Shown one piece after another: positions 24,107-36,300 of a stretch of 64,000 bases of DNA. The translations under genes were made by a program, and so were the position numbers. How positions within the stretch are numbered: the first letter of the stretch is position 1; each line of letters begins with the position of its first letter. Origin of the DNA: Prostheceraeus crozeri (lineage: Eukaryota > Platyhelminthes > Polycladida > Euryleptidae); assembly GCA_907163375.1 (NCBI GenBank), contig CAJQUW010012546.1:62001-126000 (forward strand). Reading direction: 5' to 3'. The notes beneath the pieces are model-generated. The model was not told the DNA's origin. It did not search any database and saw nothing but the letters and a program-made list of their open reading frames with translations.

Positions 24107-25790
24107 ATGGAATACGTTGAGTATATGGAAGCGGAGGAAGGTGAATTCATTCAAATACGCATTTCACGATCTTTGAAGGACAAAAGTGATCCTATTTTAT
24201 ATTGGAACGATGCTGAATTCGTGAATAGATACAGATTCAGTAAGCAATCTGTCCTCTCATTTTATACAAAACTGGAATATTTTCATGGATCTCTACGTAC
24301 GACAGGAAATCGTGGTTCGCCAATACCACCCATTGTGCAGTTATTGGTAACTTTTCGATTTTACGCCGCTGGAGTTTTTCACCGGGAGAATGGTGACCTT
24401 TTCGGTCTCAGTGAAGCCTCCTTTTGTCGTATTGTCCATCGCATTTCCAAAGCTATCTGTTGTTTGGCATCTGAATATCTCGTTTTTCCTGATTCTCCCG
24501 AGAGTTAGCAACAATGTAAAACAGGGTTTTACAGTATAGCGAGTTTTCCTGGTAAGTAGAAATTACAAATGAAAAATGTGAAAAAATAATAGATTGAAAT
24601 ATTAGAATTAGGACCTGTAGGCCAATTTCATCTAGATCGTAGGAATAAATACAAAAATTGCTGACATCGTTTGTTTACTATAGAAATGTTATTCTGCTAT
24701 GTGATTTTTTCGCGGAGAACTCTCTGAATATTTCCATCAGTAAAATGATATTGAAATATGAAGTAATTGATGATGACTTAATTAACTCTGTTATAAATTT
24801 CCAGAAAGATTGCAGAACAAAATAGACCTAGCGGCTAATATTAAAAATAGGCGTTAAGTACCGGTAGCCCATAACATTTTTTGTTCACGCATCTTACTCA
24901 TATACACACTGGTTAACTCAAAACCAGATGATTACTGGTATGCGTTCGTGAAATCTATATGCTCCAGGTTTAGGCCTCTTTCATACATGTATATATTTTC
25001 GTTGCATTATATATTCGTATATTATATATACTCTCTTCAAAATAAGCTTTACGAATGTATTGAAATAGGTTTGAGCAATGAAAATAAATATTTATAGAAC
25101 CTATGAACAAAGTTATACATAGGCCTACATATATACACGCATAAAACATCCTCATTACGTTTCAGGTGTTGTCGGAGCGCTTGACGGCTCTCATATTAAA
25201 ATCAAGAAACCGTCAACGCCTGAGTCCGAGGAATACCGCAATCGAAAAGGTTGTATGTCCATAAACGTTCAGGGAGTATGCTCTCATGACCTCAAATTTA
25301 CAAATTTAGTAGCTCGTTGGAGGGGTTCGACGCATGAGTCCAGAATTTGGAGGAATTCTTCTCTGTGTATACACAGATAGAGAGGCTGTAGCCGTTTCCT
25401 CGACGGTGAATTCGAGGGATATTTATTGGGTGACAGTGGCTATGCGTGTACTGCACATGTTTTAACGCCGATTCTCAACCCTACATCTGCGGGAGAGAGA
25501 CGATACAACGCTTCACACATCAGAACCAGAAATACCATAGAGCGCGGGCATTCGGACTTTGGAAGTCGCGTTTTCGCTGCCTCCTTGGAACCTTAAGATT
25601 TTCGCCTAGAAGATGCTGTCGAGTAATAGTAGCCACTGCTATTGTGCATAACATCGCAATTGAAGAAAAAGTGCCACATGTGGAAGACGTATTGGTGGAA
25701 GAACAGGACGTCCATCTGGATCCCAATGCCGATGGGAACGCTTCAGGACATACTTTGCGTAGACAGATTATTCAGAATATTTTCACTTAA
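24107..25790 (+). pseudogene. HARBI1-type Harbinger transposase, one intron, inactivated
   Basis: Exon 1 starts at ATG 24107 (MEYVEYMEAEEGEF) and ends at 24551 in a cctg|gtaagt donor. Exon 2 starts at 25166 after a ttttcag-type acceptor (tttcag). The 614 nt intron joins the frame exactly. DDE nuclease landmarks are VVGALDGSHIKI (first Asp, just after the acceptor), LLGDSGYA (second Asp, about 25425) and NTIER (Glu, about 25538). Three lesions inactivate it: TAG at 24506-24508, TAG at 25378-25380, and a one-base frameshift close to 25548, after which [13 protein letters not shown] continues in another frame to TAA at 25788. HARBI1-type proteins cut and join the ends of Harbinger transposons with a DNA-binding partner; the convergent partner tail lies at 26297-26574. 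Confidence 0.9.
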
Positions 25791-26296
25791 TACAAGCCTA
25801 CACATTAGATGGAAAAAATTATAAAAAAATTGTTAAATTGTTAAAATTGTTAACGGTATAAGTTAACGGTATTACTCTAGTAGGTCTGAGCGCGTACAAA
25901 ATTGAACGATTTTCCATGTAGAATGCTTTTCTAGATTTATTTGGAAGTGAATCTATCAATTAATAATAGTATGCTGCAAAAAATGTAAAAAACGAAGTAA
26001 AATTGATAATCATAATGAACAATTGATGAATTAATAGACGGGTAAAATACGTAGTGCTTGGTTTCTCAATATCATAATTTTATAAGCTCTCATTTGATTT
26101 AGGCGTTGCTACTATTTTCCACAAAACTGCATTCGATGATAGTATGTTTGATTTCATCAGTTTCCACATAAGAATTTCATTATATCATGTTAAAAATATT
26201 CTGTTTACTGTGAGATGAAAGAAAGATACAACACGTGAAATCTAATTTTATTATTTGCGGAAATTTTGGGGTAGAAAAACGTCTGAAAATCGAAGC

Positions 26297-26574
26297 TTAA
26301 CTACAATCACCAAAATTTTGCCAGTATAGCGCATTCAAGTTTCGTATGACTGCCTCATGTTCTTTTTCTTTGTATTGACACTCTGATTGTTTCATCTTCA
26401 GTTCTGTCTCAAGTATTTCAATCTTGATCTTATGTTCTGCTTCCAACATCTCCATTCTTCTATCGTGATATATCTCCGCCAGACGCTTTGCTGATTTCCC
26501 TTGCTGTTGATTTCGTTTGTTGCTTGGAAGATCTGGATGATCGGTTGTCGGTTTGTCAACCTCGTCGTCTGACC
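26297..26574 (-). pseudogene. C-terminal exon of the Harbinger Myb/MADF-like partner
   Basis: On the minus strand an acceptor (tacacag, ending at 26575) opens an exon that reads GSDDEVDKPTTDHPDLPSNK and then a charged coiled coil (KRLAEIYHDRRMEMLEAEHK and on). It ends NALYWQNFGDCS with TAA at 26297-26299. Partner proteins of Harbinger transposases commonly end in such a coiled coil after a Myb/SANT or MADF head. The upstream head exon was not found in 26.6-27.5 kb, so the gene looks incomplete. It is convergent with the transposase at 24.1-25.8 kb. Confidence 0.6.
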
Positions 26575-26576
26575 CT

Positions 26577-27603
26577 GTGTACGGAAACAGAAAGCGAAAT
26601 ATTTTATTTTATAAAATTTTATTTTATTTTCTAAATTTCTTGAAGAGAGTTTGACGGTCATCCAATAATTTCGTGATCAAATCCTATTTTTTGTGGGAAT
26701 CAGGTGATTGCTGAAATTTCAAAACATTATTTAGGTATTCACTTGATCTAACCGACTTTGAAAAATATACTAATTCTAATTTATTGGCAGAATTATTTTA
26801 AATAAACGTTTCGCAACTTAAATGAACGGGCGCAAATTTATATAGAGATAGAAGCAAGTATTTTGCCGTTATCATTTTTATTGCCTGGGCCTCGGTGTTC
26901 TGCAGATTTCTGTGTTCTGGACTTACAATTGCTGGATCTCGATTGACATTCTAGCCAGCCAATTTGGCAGTCATTGACTTAGTCAATTCCCTCATAGTAC
27001 AATTGCAGACCTATATTCATTTGCGGTTCACTCCCTATTACATGTCAACCACCAAATATAATTGGTCTTGTCTCTCAATTCGTAGTTCTCGGTACGTGAC
27101 AAAGACTATGAGGCATTTTGAGGTCCGATCGTTGCATTTCGGACGTCTGTGCCTCTGTCGTCATACTTTTTCCTCGAATGACTTTCCATTTTCTGAAGCA
27201 GGCATAAGTAATGATATTGAATTCTTTCATGTCCTCAATCAAAATTCAAAAATGATTTTAGGCAATAATGATGTAAATTCAGTCATCCTTGGTAGCATTG
27301 GAAGGCGACGAAAAAGACGAAGGACTCATTAAAGAAAATCAAAAGTCCTTACCAACGGTATTGCCGAACTCCCGTTTGTGTACTCAAATAAGTTCAAAAA
27401 TATTCTTTGTACGTCTCACATATTGATGTTCATTCTTCTCTTCCATGAAGTTGGGCAACCATGTCTCTGTGAATAGATGGGTGGAGGAGAGTTCAATGCC
27501 ACATTAAGGTGCGTTTACATATGAAACTTCATTGCTGACGCTTTATTGCTGCCACCAAACTTGCACGTGTAAACGCTACTGACACTCGTCTGACACTAGA
27601 ATG
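26577..27603. other. No secure gene; flank of the nested cluster
   Basis: A plus-strand frame at 26964-27332 ends in an arginine-rich tail but has no family match. Around 27515-27575 gcgtttaca and its inverse tgtaaacgc form a short inverted pair; similar gtgtaaacg sequence resumes at 38043 on the far side of the Harbinger insertion, so an older repeat may have been the target. Confidence 0.4.
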
Positions 27604-27936
27604 CTGGGGGTCGTAACTAGAAAGTGTCATAAGTGCTAAGTTCTAAGTCATGTAATATATGACAACGATTTGAGACTGTAACTCAAAATTGTGCTAAGTT
27701 CTAAGACATAAGTCCTAAGTTCGATAGTCATAAGTGCTAAGTGCTAAGTCGTAAGTTACAATTTATGACAAAGAGTGTAACTCGAAAATATCTTAAATTA
27801 TACCTGCATGTGCTAAAAGTCCTAAGTTAGGGAATTTTGTATTAAGGAAAAAGTTGTTTGTTATATTAGCTCAACGCTTTCTATTAACTACAGCATATAT
27901 AATTCGCAACGTTAGCGATATACAGAACAACATCTA

Positions 27937-28970
27937 TTAAAGGAACACTTCACAAAGTTGTCTTACAAGTCGCCCTCCTCGATGAGAATCCTCCACAGCG
28001 TGGTACCGCAACTGTATCCGGTGATGACGCTCACGGTCAACAGCCTGTTCATATCCATCTGGTATTTGAAGGTTCCTATCAATTGCAAGATTGTGGAGTA
28101 CGAAACATGCCATGATCACTTTACAGGCTCTTTTATGATGTAGTTGAATAGAGCCACCACTTCTGTCCAGACAACGAAACCGGGATTTGAGTATTCCGAA
28201 AGAACACTAATCTTGACTCTCATTCGTTTGATCGCTGTATTCAATCTGCGTTCTATTTGAGTTTCGGTTGGCTCAGGTAGCGGTATGATGAGATACGGTC
28301 TAAGTGGATAACCTGAATCTCCCACTATGTAGGCATCTCGAAACTCACCATGAGCGAATCTTTCTTTGAGTGCACATTGTTCCCATATGAAACTGTCATG
28401 TGATGAGCCCGGCCAGCGAACAACGATGTTTGTAAATCTCATTTTAGCGTCACAGATTGCCTGAACATTTGTGGAGTGAGTTCCCTTTCTGTTCACAAAA
28501 ACGTCTTCATTCAGGGTTGGACGCCTTATATTGACGTGTGTACAGTCTATAACGCCGACAACCCTGTGTAAACCAGCAATTTGAGAAAATTTGATTTGAA
28601 CCTCGGCTGCAGCTGAAAAACGTATAAAATCACCTGCCATATTTGTAAGTGCAGCAGAAACATCGCGTACGGCGCGTGAAACGGTCATCTTCGTAACACC
28701 CACAACATCTCCGATGACGTTGAAAAAACTGAATGACGCATAATATCGTAACGCAATGCAAACATGAATTTGAACTGGCAGTGCACGAGATCGCGATGTA
28801 GGCCGTTCAATGTATGGTCGAAGAAGATCGGCGATATAAATGATGTCATCTTTGGCAAATCTGTACCTTTCCAATATCAGGGAGTCAGGCAAATCCAAAG
28901 GATTCGAATAGTCACGAAGGTATATGTCACGCCTAAGGGCTTCACGAACAGCAATTATCATCACATCCAT
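27937..28970 (-). pseudogene. HARBI1-type transposase with one frameshift
   Basis: ATG at 28970 opens 284 codons: a helix-turn-helix-like N-terminus (ERYRFAKDDIIYIADLLRPY; GVTKMTVSRAVRDVSAAL) and the DDE nuclease (VVGVIDCTHVNIRRP with the first Asp, AYIVGDSGYPLRPYL with the second). Near 28200 the frame shifts in RVKI, just where the family has the catalytic Glu (R-V-x-I-E-x-x-F-G). The remainder, FGILKSRFRCL through ACFVLHNLAIDRNL to REVFL-like CEVFL and stop at 27937, is readable in another frame. The protein is otherwise complete, so the inactivation is fairly recent. It works with the divergent partner gene at 32.5 kb. Confidence 0.9.
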
Positions 28971-29329
28971 AGCACGCGGGTATCTGCACGAGAGAGTAAC
29001 TTCCTATCACTCATCAAACAAATTAATGCTGCGCGTAAGCCTCAGCGATATGTAGGAAATTCATCACCTCCACACTATTCATGACTATGGATTAGGGTTT
29101 ACAATCCCGGGATCCCGGGATCTCGACCCTATTTCCGAGATTAAAAATCCCGGGATTACGTCTTCGAGATCTCGAGGTATTTCGAGATATTTGAAAGATT
29201 GGCCCTGAGTTCCTTCTAAGTGATATAGTTAAGAGAGTCAATGGCTTTTTTGAAAATGCATCTAAATTTTTTATGTTCCAAGTTTGATAAATTGCCAATG
29301 TGCCGAGCCAGCTGATTAAGCCTCGTTCA

Positions 29330-29984
29330 CACGATGACACTACACCTTTTTTCGTTCTAATTAAAACAGTTTGCGATCTAATCAAAACACTTTGCATTCA
29401 ATTTAAAACAGTTTGCATTCAATTTAAAACAGTTTGCATCTAATTTAAAACAGTTTGCATTTGATTTAAAACAGTTTGCATTCAATTTAAACGACTTTTT
29501 TAAAATTATCTTTTACTTATTCTATTCATGTTTTATATGTCTTTAACATAATTTAGGTATGTGATATATTATTTTATGTATTTTATATATGTATTATATC
29601 ATTTTTATGTGATATATTAGGTGTACAATCAAATCCAACTTCTGAAGCATCAAGTTTTGCCCAGACAGATAATCTAATATTCTGAAATACACTTTGTTAT
29701 TTATAGTCTTTGTGTAATGAATTCAGCTTCATAAGTTATTTGTCATATCAAAACAAAATAAATTCCACTTGCATTTTTATTCAATGTTAGTGTAAGAAGA
29801 CAGTTATTTAGATATTGTACCTTAAATCTTGCATTCGCATCACATCACCATAGAAAGAATATACATGATTATAATAACCCTCACACTGAACAGGCTGATT
29901 GCTCTCGTTAAGGGCTAGCTGCATAGTTTCTTCAATTATGCGAAGACGGTGCTCTGTCTGAGTCACGGCAGAAATCATTGACGT
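29330..29984 (+). repeat. Left 655 bp inverted repeat arm
   Basis: Begins cacgatgacac, then six 21 bp units of the form ttaaaacagtttgcattcaat (about 29357-29490), then AT-rich DNA, then the last roughly 60 codons of the transposase gene (29808-29984). It ends abruptly after 'attgacgt'. Confidence 0.9.
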
Positions 29985-30955
29985 GTTGAGAACGTCTAAG
30001 ATTCTGCTTGACATAACGTTCTTGATTCTGCTTTTCATGGACGACCATAAATACTCTATGGGTTTGAGGGGAGCAGAATACGGCGACATCCGCAGAATTG
30101 TAAGGCCAGCATACTGTTCTTTCGTCTGAACAATGTCTTCGATGCCCGAATGTGATGGCGCATTGTCAACGACTATTACAACATTTTGAAGAGAATCGCG
30201 GGACAATAACAGTTCGTCGAGTGCACAAGACATGATTTCGTGATATCGATCACGCTTTATTGATCCGCGGCAAATGCGTGAATATACAATACCTCGCTTG
30301 CTGAGCAGGCCCCAACAATGAACGTTAGGACCACGGGAACTGGGTACAATCACACGACAAGGTTCACCTCGTCTTGCGCGACCGTAAGATCGACGACAAA
30401 ATAGATTCACATTAGTCTCATCCTGGTAAAATATTTCCTTTTGAGACCCAGTCAGCTCCATGATCTTCTGCACAAAGATGCCCTTCGCTCTTTGTTTTCT
30501 TCAGTATTTGCAGTCGATGGCACGAACGAGACTTTCTTTACGGTGTAGAGTTGATCCTTTAAGTGTCTGTGAATCGTGGATATATTCACTTGAAGGCTAA
30601 ATTGATGTTGAATGGAGCTCTTTATTTCCTCCAAAGTCACCTGAGGATTCGTCTCTAACATTGTTATCATGTGCTCGACATGCTCACTGGTCACCTTTTT
30701 GTTAAATGCCCCACCACGCGGTTTTTCTTCAATTTCTTCTTCAGCCATTCTCACCCATCGACGGGCAGTTTGAATCTTTACGCCATTCGCCAGTGCGACA
30801 GCCTTAAAATCGCCATGTGCCTCGGCACACTCGAGTATTCTTTTCTTGGATGCAGGGTCACACCTATTGTAGCTTCCGCGTAATGACCCTGGGCGAACTC
30901 CAGGAGCACGAGCACCATTGGAGATGTCGGATACGGTATCATCTGAATAATGCAT
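29808..30955 (-). pseudogene. Tc1/IS630-type DDE transposase with one frameshift
   Basis: ATG at 30955 starts a protein with a homeodomain-like HTH (KKRILECAEAHGDFKAVALA, then a tryptophan-bearing recognition helix QTARRWV) and a second winged part (VTLEEIKSSIQHQFSLQVNI, STIHRHL). A one-base shift close to 30490 moves the frame. The nuclease then reads FYQDETNVNLF (first Asp, about 30420), VVDNAPSHSG (second Asp, about 30150) and PYSAPLKPIEYLWSSMK (Glu, about 30060). The stop is at 29808-29810. All three catalytic residues are intact. The last roughly 60 codons lie inside the left inverted repeat and are duplicated, inverted, at 31103-31279. Confidence 0.85.
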
Positions 30956-31102
30956 ATTGAAGACAAAAATACGAAGCGTCAGTCAAACGTTCACTGTCAA
31001 TTATGAAGTTTGCCAATTCGACATACACTCAAAAGCAGGATATCAGAATGCATATTGCCATAGAAACGGTGGGCATAGATATCTTGCAGATATGCGATCA
31101 TA

Positions 31103-31799
31103 ACGTCAATGATTTCTGCCGTGACTCAGACAGAGCACCGTCTTCGCATAATTGAAGAAACTATGCAGCTAGCCCTTAACGAGAGCAATCAGCCTGTTCA
31201 GTGTGAGGGTTATTATAATCATGTATATTCTTTCTATGATGATGTGATGCGAATGCAAGATTTAAGGTACAATATCTAAATAACTGTCTTCTTACACTAA
31301 CATTGAATAAAAATGCAAGTGGAATTTATTTTGTTTTGATATGACAAATAACTTATGAAGCTGAATTCATTACACAAAGACTATAAATAACAAAGTGTAT
31401 TTCAGAATATTAGATTATCTGTCTGGGCAAAACTTGATGCTTCAGAAGTAGGATTTGATTGTACACCTAATATATCACATAAAAATGATATAATACATAT
31501 ATAAAATACATAAAATAATATATCACATACCTAAATTATGTTAAAGACATATAAAACATGAATAGAATAAGTAAAAGATAATTTTAAAAAAGTCGTTTAA
31601 ATTGAATGCAAACTGTTTTAAATCAAATGCAAACTGTTTTAAATTAGATGCAAACTGTTTTAAATTGTATGCAAACTGTTTTAAATTGAATGCAAACTGT
31701 TTTAAATTGAATGCAAACTGTTTTAAATTGAATGCAAAGTGTTTTGATTAGATCGCAAAGTGTTTTAATTAGAACGAAAAAAGGGGTAGTGTCATCGTG
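31103..31799 (-). repeat. Right 697 bp inverted repeat arm
   Basis: Reverse complement of the left arm. It is 42 bp longer because it has eight rather than six of the 21 bp units (about 31595-31770); otherwise the arms have the same length. In the coding part I saw one difference, ctatgatgatg here against ctatggtgatg in the inverted left arm. The high identity indicates recent copying. Confidence 0.9.
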
Positions 31800-32547
31800 A
31801 GTCTCTCGAATTCGCTCTATTGACAGGTCACCGGACTGCTACTGCAGCTGCGCTGTGTTGGTTTTCACACATCGACAACCAATTGTGTCTCGGTGATTAA
31901 ATGACGGTGAAAGACAATTTGAAAAAAATCATCAGTTATCGACAAAATGACATTGCAGTTGTATTCATCTTGTTGTTGTGATGAAGACAACGTTTCGTTC
32001 ATCAAAATCGACCCAGTGGTTCAGAAGTTATGTCAAAAAATGCATTTGTTCTCTAAGTGAATGTATGCTCAACTGATAAGTGAGTACCGTTGACAGAAAG
32101 TCTTCTAAACACAAAATTGGCGATAGCTCAGCTGATATTACATAGCTTAAAATTTAACAAAATAGACTTCATTTTACTTGTCATTTCATGATTGTGAAGA
32201 TGGTGCAGACAGTTGCTTGCACAGATATAGAAAATCTTTTGCCAATACTCATTATCATATCAGTTTACAAGCACATATCGTCTTTTGAAATATTTCTTGA
32301 AACTCAATGATTAAAAACATATACAGTATATGTAAATCTCGATCGAGATCCCGGGATTGCGATTGGCCAGTCTCGAAAATCCCGGGATTGAGAAAACGGC
32401 TCGAGATTGTAAACCCTACTATGGATGCCAACAGCCAATCAACAAACGCAAAGTGTATTTCCCTTTTTTTGATGATGTGCTTTGTTGTATCATTGAATAC
32501 AGCCCTTCTTAAGCAGTCTTACACCTCGACTTCCATTTGAAAACGCT

Positions 32548-33302
32548 ATGATGTCGTCGAACGGTAGGCAACAGAAGATACCTGACATTCACACGAAACG
32601 TAGACCCAACTGGGGTGACTTAGAACTTGACGTACTTCGCGACATGATAGAGAAACAAAAGGGCATTCTTTTTTCACGCCAAGCAAGTGCAGATACAATG
32701 AGAAAGAAGAAAATAGCGTGGTTCAACGTAGCTGAACAAGTTTCGAAAGTGGGAAAGGCCATAAGAACTGGAGAAAGTGGACAGTTGTGAAAAGCAGTGT
32801 GAAAACTAAGGTGGCAACCAACAAGAAAGAGCGAGTCAAGACAGGGGTGGTCCTTCACAAGCGGTACCCCTCAACAATTTCGAAGAGGGAGCAGCGGCAC
32901 TACTGAGCAAGGAAGTAACAGAGGGAATATCTGGCGGAATCGATACAGCCAATGATATCTTAGAAATGGATCAATCGTTGTCATCTATGGTACGTTTATA
33001 CCTAATGAATAAGTATATTTTGTGATTAACTAATTTCTGCTTATTTCTTTCAGGATGACGATGATCTCGATGCTTCAAATATGACTGCAAAGCGGAAAAG
33101 TACCACGCGCAGCGGAAATCTTCATAGAATTGAAGATATCGAAAACAGTCGATTGGTTGTGGAGAAGGAGAGACTTGCAGTAGAGAGAGAACGTTTGGAA
33201 TGTGAGAAGGACAGGCTTGCAGTGGAGAGAGAACGCCTAGAAATTGAAAGAGAAAGAATAATGATGGAAGGAGCTGACTTTCTCTGGAGGAGAAGTGATT
33301 AG
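32548..33302 (+). pseudogene. Myb/SANT-like partner protein of the Harbinger
   Basis: ATG at 32548 opens a head domain with spaced aromatic residues (RRPNWGDLELDVLRDMIEKQ and IAWFNVAEQVSKV). The frame then shifts twice (near 32785 and 32845) before a conserved-looking low-complexity part (GPSQAVPLNNFEEGAAALL). A 64 nt intron (32990-33053, donor atg|gtacg, acceptor tttcag) leads to the last exon with an acidic start (DDDDLDASN) and a strong charged coiled coil (RLVVEKERLAVERERLECEK and repeats), ending WRRSD with TAG at 33300-33302. It is transcribed divergently from the transposase. Such proteins bind the element ends and recruit the transposase. Confidence 0.75.
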
Positions 33303-33335
33303 CTGCAAGTGAGACATTATCTAGTGTAAAATGAG

Positions 33336-36300
33336 CAGGCTTGCCGTGGGAATCAATTTATAATTCCCATTCCCATCCCATTCCCACGGAATTTCTGTGG
33401 GAATTCCCATGGGAATTCCCATTCCCACAGGACTTTTGATGTTGTTCCCATAAAATTCCCATAACCAAAAATTGGCTTCTTTGACAAATGTTACTGCATC
33501 AATATGATCATAGGACCATAGGTATAGGCCTATATTACAATATTTTTGACCAATCTAAATCAAGGTTTTGCAGCTCATGAATACATTTTTTAACCTATCA
33601 TACCTTTTGTAAGATGCTTGGTTTTAAGCCGATATAGACTGATTACTAATAATGCAGAACTGTGTCTAAATTTTGTTAAAATGTTGTTGACAATGAATTT
33701 CAGACTATACGAGTGTGTGCATCTTTGCACTTCGATTTTCTGTTAGTGTACTGTATACATTGAATTTCTCTTGTTTAGATTTATCAAAATCATAGCCTTT
33801 TTCGTTGTAGCATCACAATTTTGTCTTGGATTCGTTTATGAACGTCATTGTTATTATATACCCATAGATTGAGAGTTTTATAGGAATAGGATAAGACTAA
33901 AAGAAATATCATTTAACTATATGCATATTAAATATAAGATACTCGTAATGACTTTGTCCATGCAGGCTAAACATATGGGCTATCTTTCGTACATTGTTAC
34001 TAGTATCTAATCCAGTTATTATCTAAATTATATATGGCTATTATACATTATTGTAGGCTACATGTAGGTCCAAATTATCCTTGATAAGTCACATCCTGTC
34101 AATTACATTTAGGCACGATCATTCCATCTTATCTTTAATTATGAGTTTAATGAAAAGTCATTAGTTTTTAAAACAAAATGAAATTCTTACAAAGAACTGA
34201 GAACTTCATAACCTTTAGAATTATAACAAATAACTAACAAAATAATTTCCGAAATGGATTCATGAAACAATTAACAACTGGCAAACTTTGCAATAACAAT
34301 GTGTGTCACACTATAAAATCTTTATGTACAGTAAACATCACTTCAAGCGTGATTCATAGAAATCCATCTGCTTCCAATTTTGCGACATATTTGTTGTAAA
34401 TCATAGCACTCAATTTTTGAGATTTAAGCTTTTTTCTGAGCTTTGATAGTATTAGTCCGGTCTCGCTAAACAGACGCTCAATTGCTGCTGAAGAGACAGG
34501 AGTTGCCAATAAGACTTTTGCACACCTGGACAACATTTCCAACTGAGGATTCTTCTTCCAAAATTCAACTCCTGGGTTCTTTGATGGGCGACGCATAGAT
34601 TCGAACACTACGATTTCTTCATCTAATTTTATGCGAAAAGAGTTAGTTGCTTTCGAACGTTTGCATGGAGGAGCGTATATAGTATCAAAAAGATCTGTCA
34701 CTGCTGTTTCAGACTCTTGAAGAGAAGCTTCATCTGAAGCAATATCAGCAGTGAAATGCATGGAATCTAATAGTTGATAAATGTAGTTCATCACGTCTGT
34801 TTTAAAAGTATCAATGTCTTGTTTCCATTCATCAGTAAATTGGCTTACCTCCTTTCTTGTAGCTGAACCTTTGGGTAGGCTATTTACCATGCTTGCAGTC
34901 ATCGAGCAGACATCAATACCAGATAAATAACAGGCAGCTTTTGAGAACGCCGAGCCAAAATATGGCCACAAATTCGTTCTGATCTTTTCTCTGAGAAGAC
35001 GTGCCGTTTCGCTAGATACAGCAGGCAGTTCTTTGTTTATCTCAATGCGGAATAAACTGACGTCCATTGTTAAATAGTTCATGTACGATAAATGAGAAGT
35101 TGGTCCATTAATTTCCACTCGATCAAAAAACCGTTTGACAATCTCCATGATATCCAATAATGCTTTCAGACTTGACAGAGGTGGTAAGGTATCAGCTACA
35201 TGGTAATCCTCTTCAGAGAGAAAAACGGTGTAATTTTCAATTGCCGATTGTAATCTCAGATGGTGGAACCGCCATGGGCGGGTAGTGCATTTGTCCGGAA
35301 TCGCCCGCTTAAGAGATCTGGCGTTTTGGTCACGGGTATTATAAAACGATTCAATAGTTGTCAGATTCGATAGGATATTTTCGAGTGATGATGGTGGCGA
35401 TTTTTCGAATACATATTTAACGCAAGTTGACAGTGCATGTTCTGTGCATCCAACTCGGCCACCAAAGTTCAAAGTTGTAGGATAACGACCATCAAATGCC
35501 GCCACCATCTTCGGTTCATTGTCAGAGACGACGAAGAGGGGATTGCAAAACTTTTGAGCATCCAGCCCGGCCGCCTCCTCCGTTTTGAGGCAGTCCTCCA
35601 AAAATTTGAAAGTAAATTCCGCATCGTCGGACACATCATCTAAGTCGCATATTTTCAAGGGATAACGAAACCATCGCCAGTCTTTATCAACACCACAAAT
35701 GACAATGGCACAATATGACAGTCGATGTTGATGCTTTCCTGACCAATAATCTATCATACATGAAACTCCTGTCAGTGGATCATTTACAGAGCTACTGAAA
35801 AAATTTTCTAACTTTGAATGTGATATTTCTCCTTCTGTCGTAAGTCCCGAAGCAATATAGGTTCTTCCAATTTGAAAATCAAAAATGCGATTATTTCGAT
35901 GAGTAACTGTCGATGCGAAGTCTCCGCAAGATGATGCAATTTTTGCCATTGAGTTTAGAGAAACAGTAGGATGTTCACACACTAATTTTACTAAATGTTT
36001 CTGCCATTGTTCCTTTGATGATTTGGGTAGAGCTGGCTTGGAAGTTCCGACGCATTCAAATGATCGTTTGATGGTAAATGACGTAATAGATGATTTCGAA
36101 CAATTGTTTGCAATATGACTCTTGATGGCACTCATGCCGCTCTGATTCACCCATCGATCATTGATCTTTTTAAACCAAAGAAATAGGCTTTTGCAATTAT
36201 CGCAACAAAGGAAGGGAGCTAATTTATCATTTTCAGGAGAACCAAATAAAACAGCTTTGATCTTGATATCAATTTCTTGGGATCGTATCATGGATTTTGG

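Larger units (their letters stand above)
29330..31799. mobile_element. Tc1/IS630-type transposon with very long inverted repeats
   Basis: The 2470 bp element lies inside the hAT at 29.1-32.4 kb. The left arm 29330-29984 and right arm 31103-31799 are almost identical inverted copies starting cacgatgacac. The right arm also contains an inverted copy of the transposase 3' end. The element encodes one minus-strand transposase between and into the arms. No TA or other clear target duplication was found at these boundaries, so the exact insertion point is open. Confidence 0.85.
29093..32418. mobile_element. Non-autonomous hAT element, itself interrupted
   Basis: The ends are tagggtttacaatc (from 29093) and its exact inverse ending at 32418. 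The element is flanked by a perfect 8 bp duplication ctatggat (29085-29092 and 32419-32426), the hAT signature. Subterminal cccgggat palindromes and ctcgagat motifs occur at both ends. Subtracting the Tc1-like insertion leaves about 856 bp with no transposase, so it is a deletion derivative or MITE moved in trans. It sits between the two divergent genes of the host Harbinger. Confidence 0.9.

Noticed and set aside
26964-27332. 122-codon frame with arginine-rich end (RRRKRRRTH)
   Set aside because: Resembles the basic N-termini of some Harbinger proteins only superficially; nothing downstream continues it.
29341-31788. TA target duplication for the Tc1-like element at 29341-29342 and 31787-31788
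   Set aside because: The inverted repeat continues 11 bp beyond these TA steps on both sides, so they lie inside the element.
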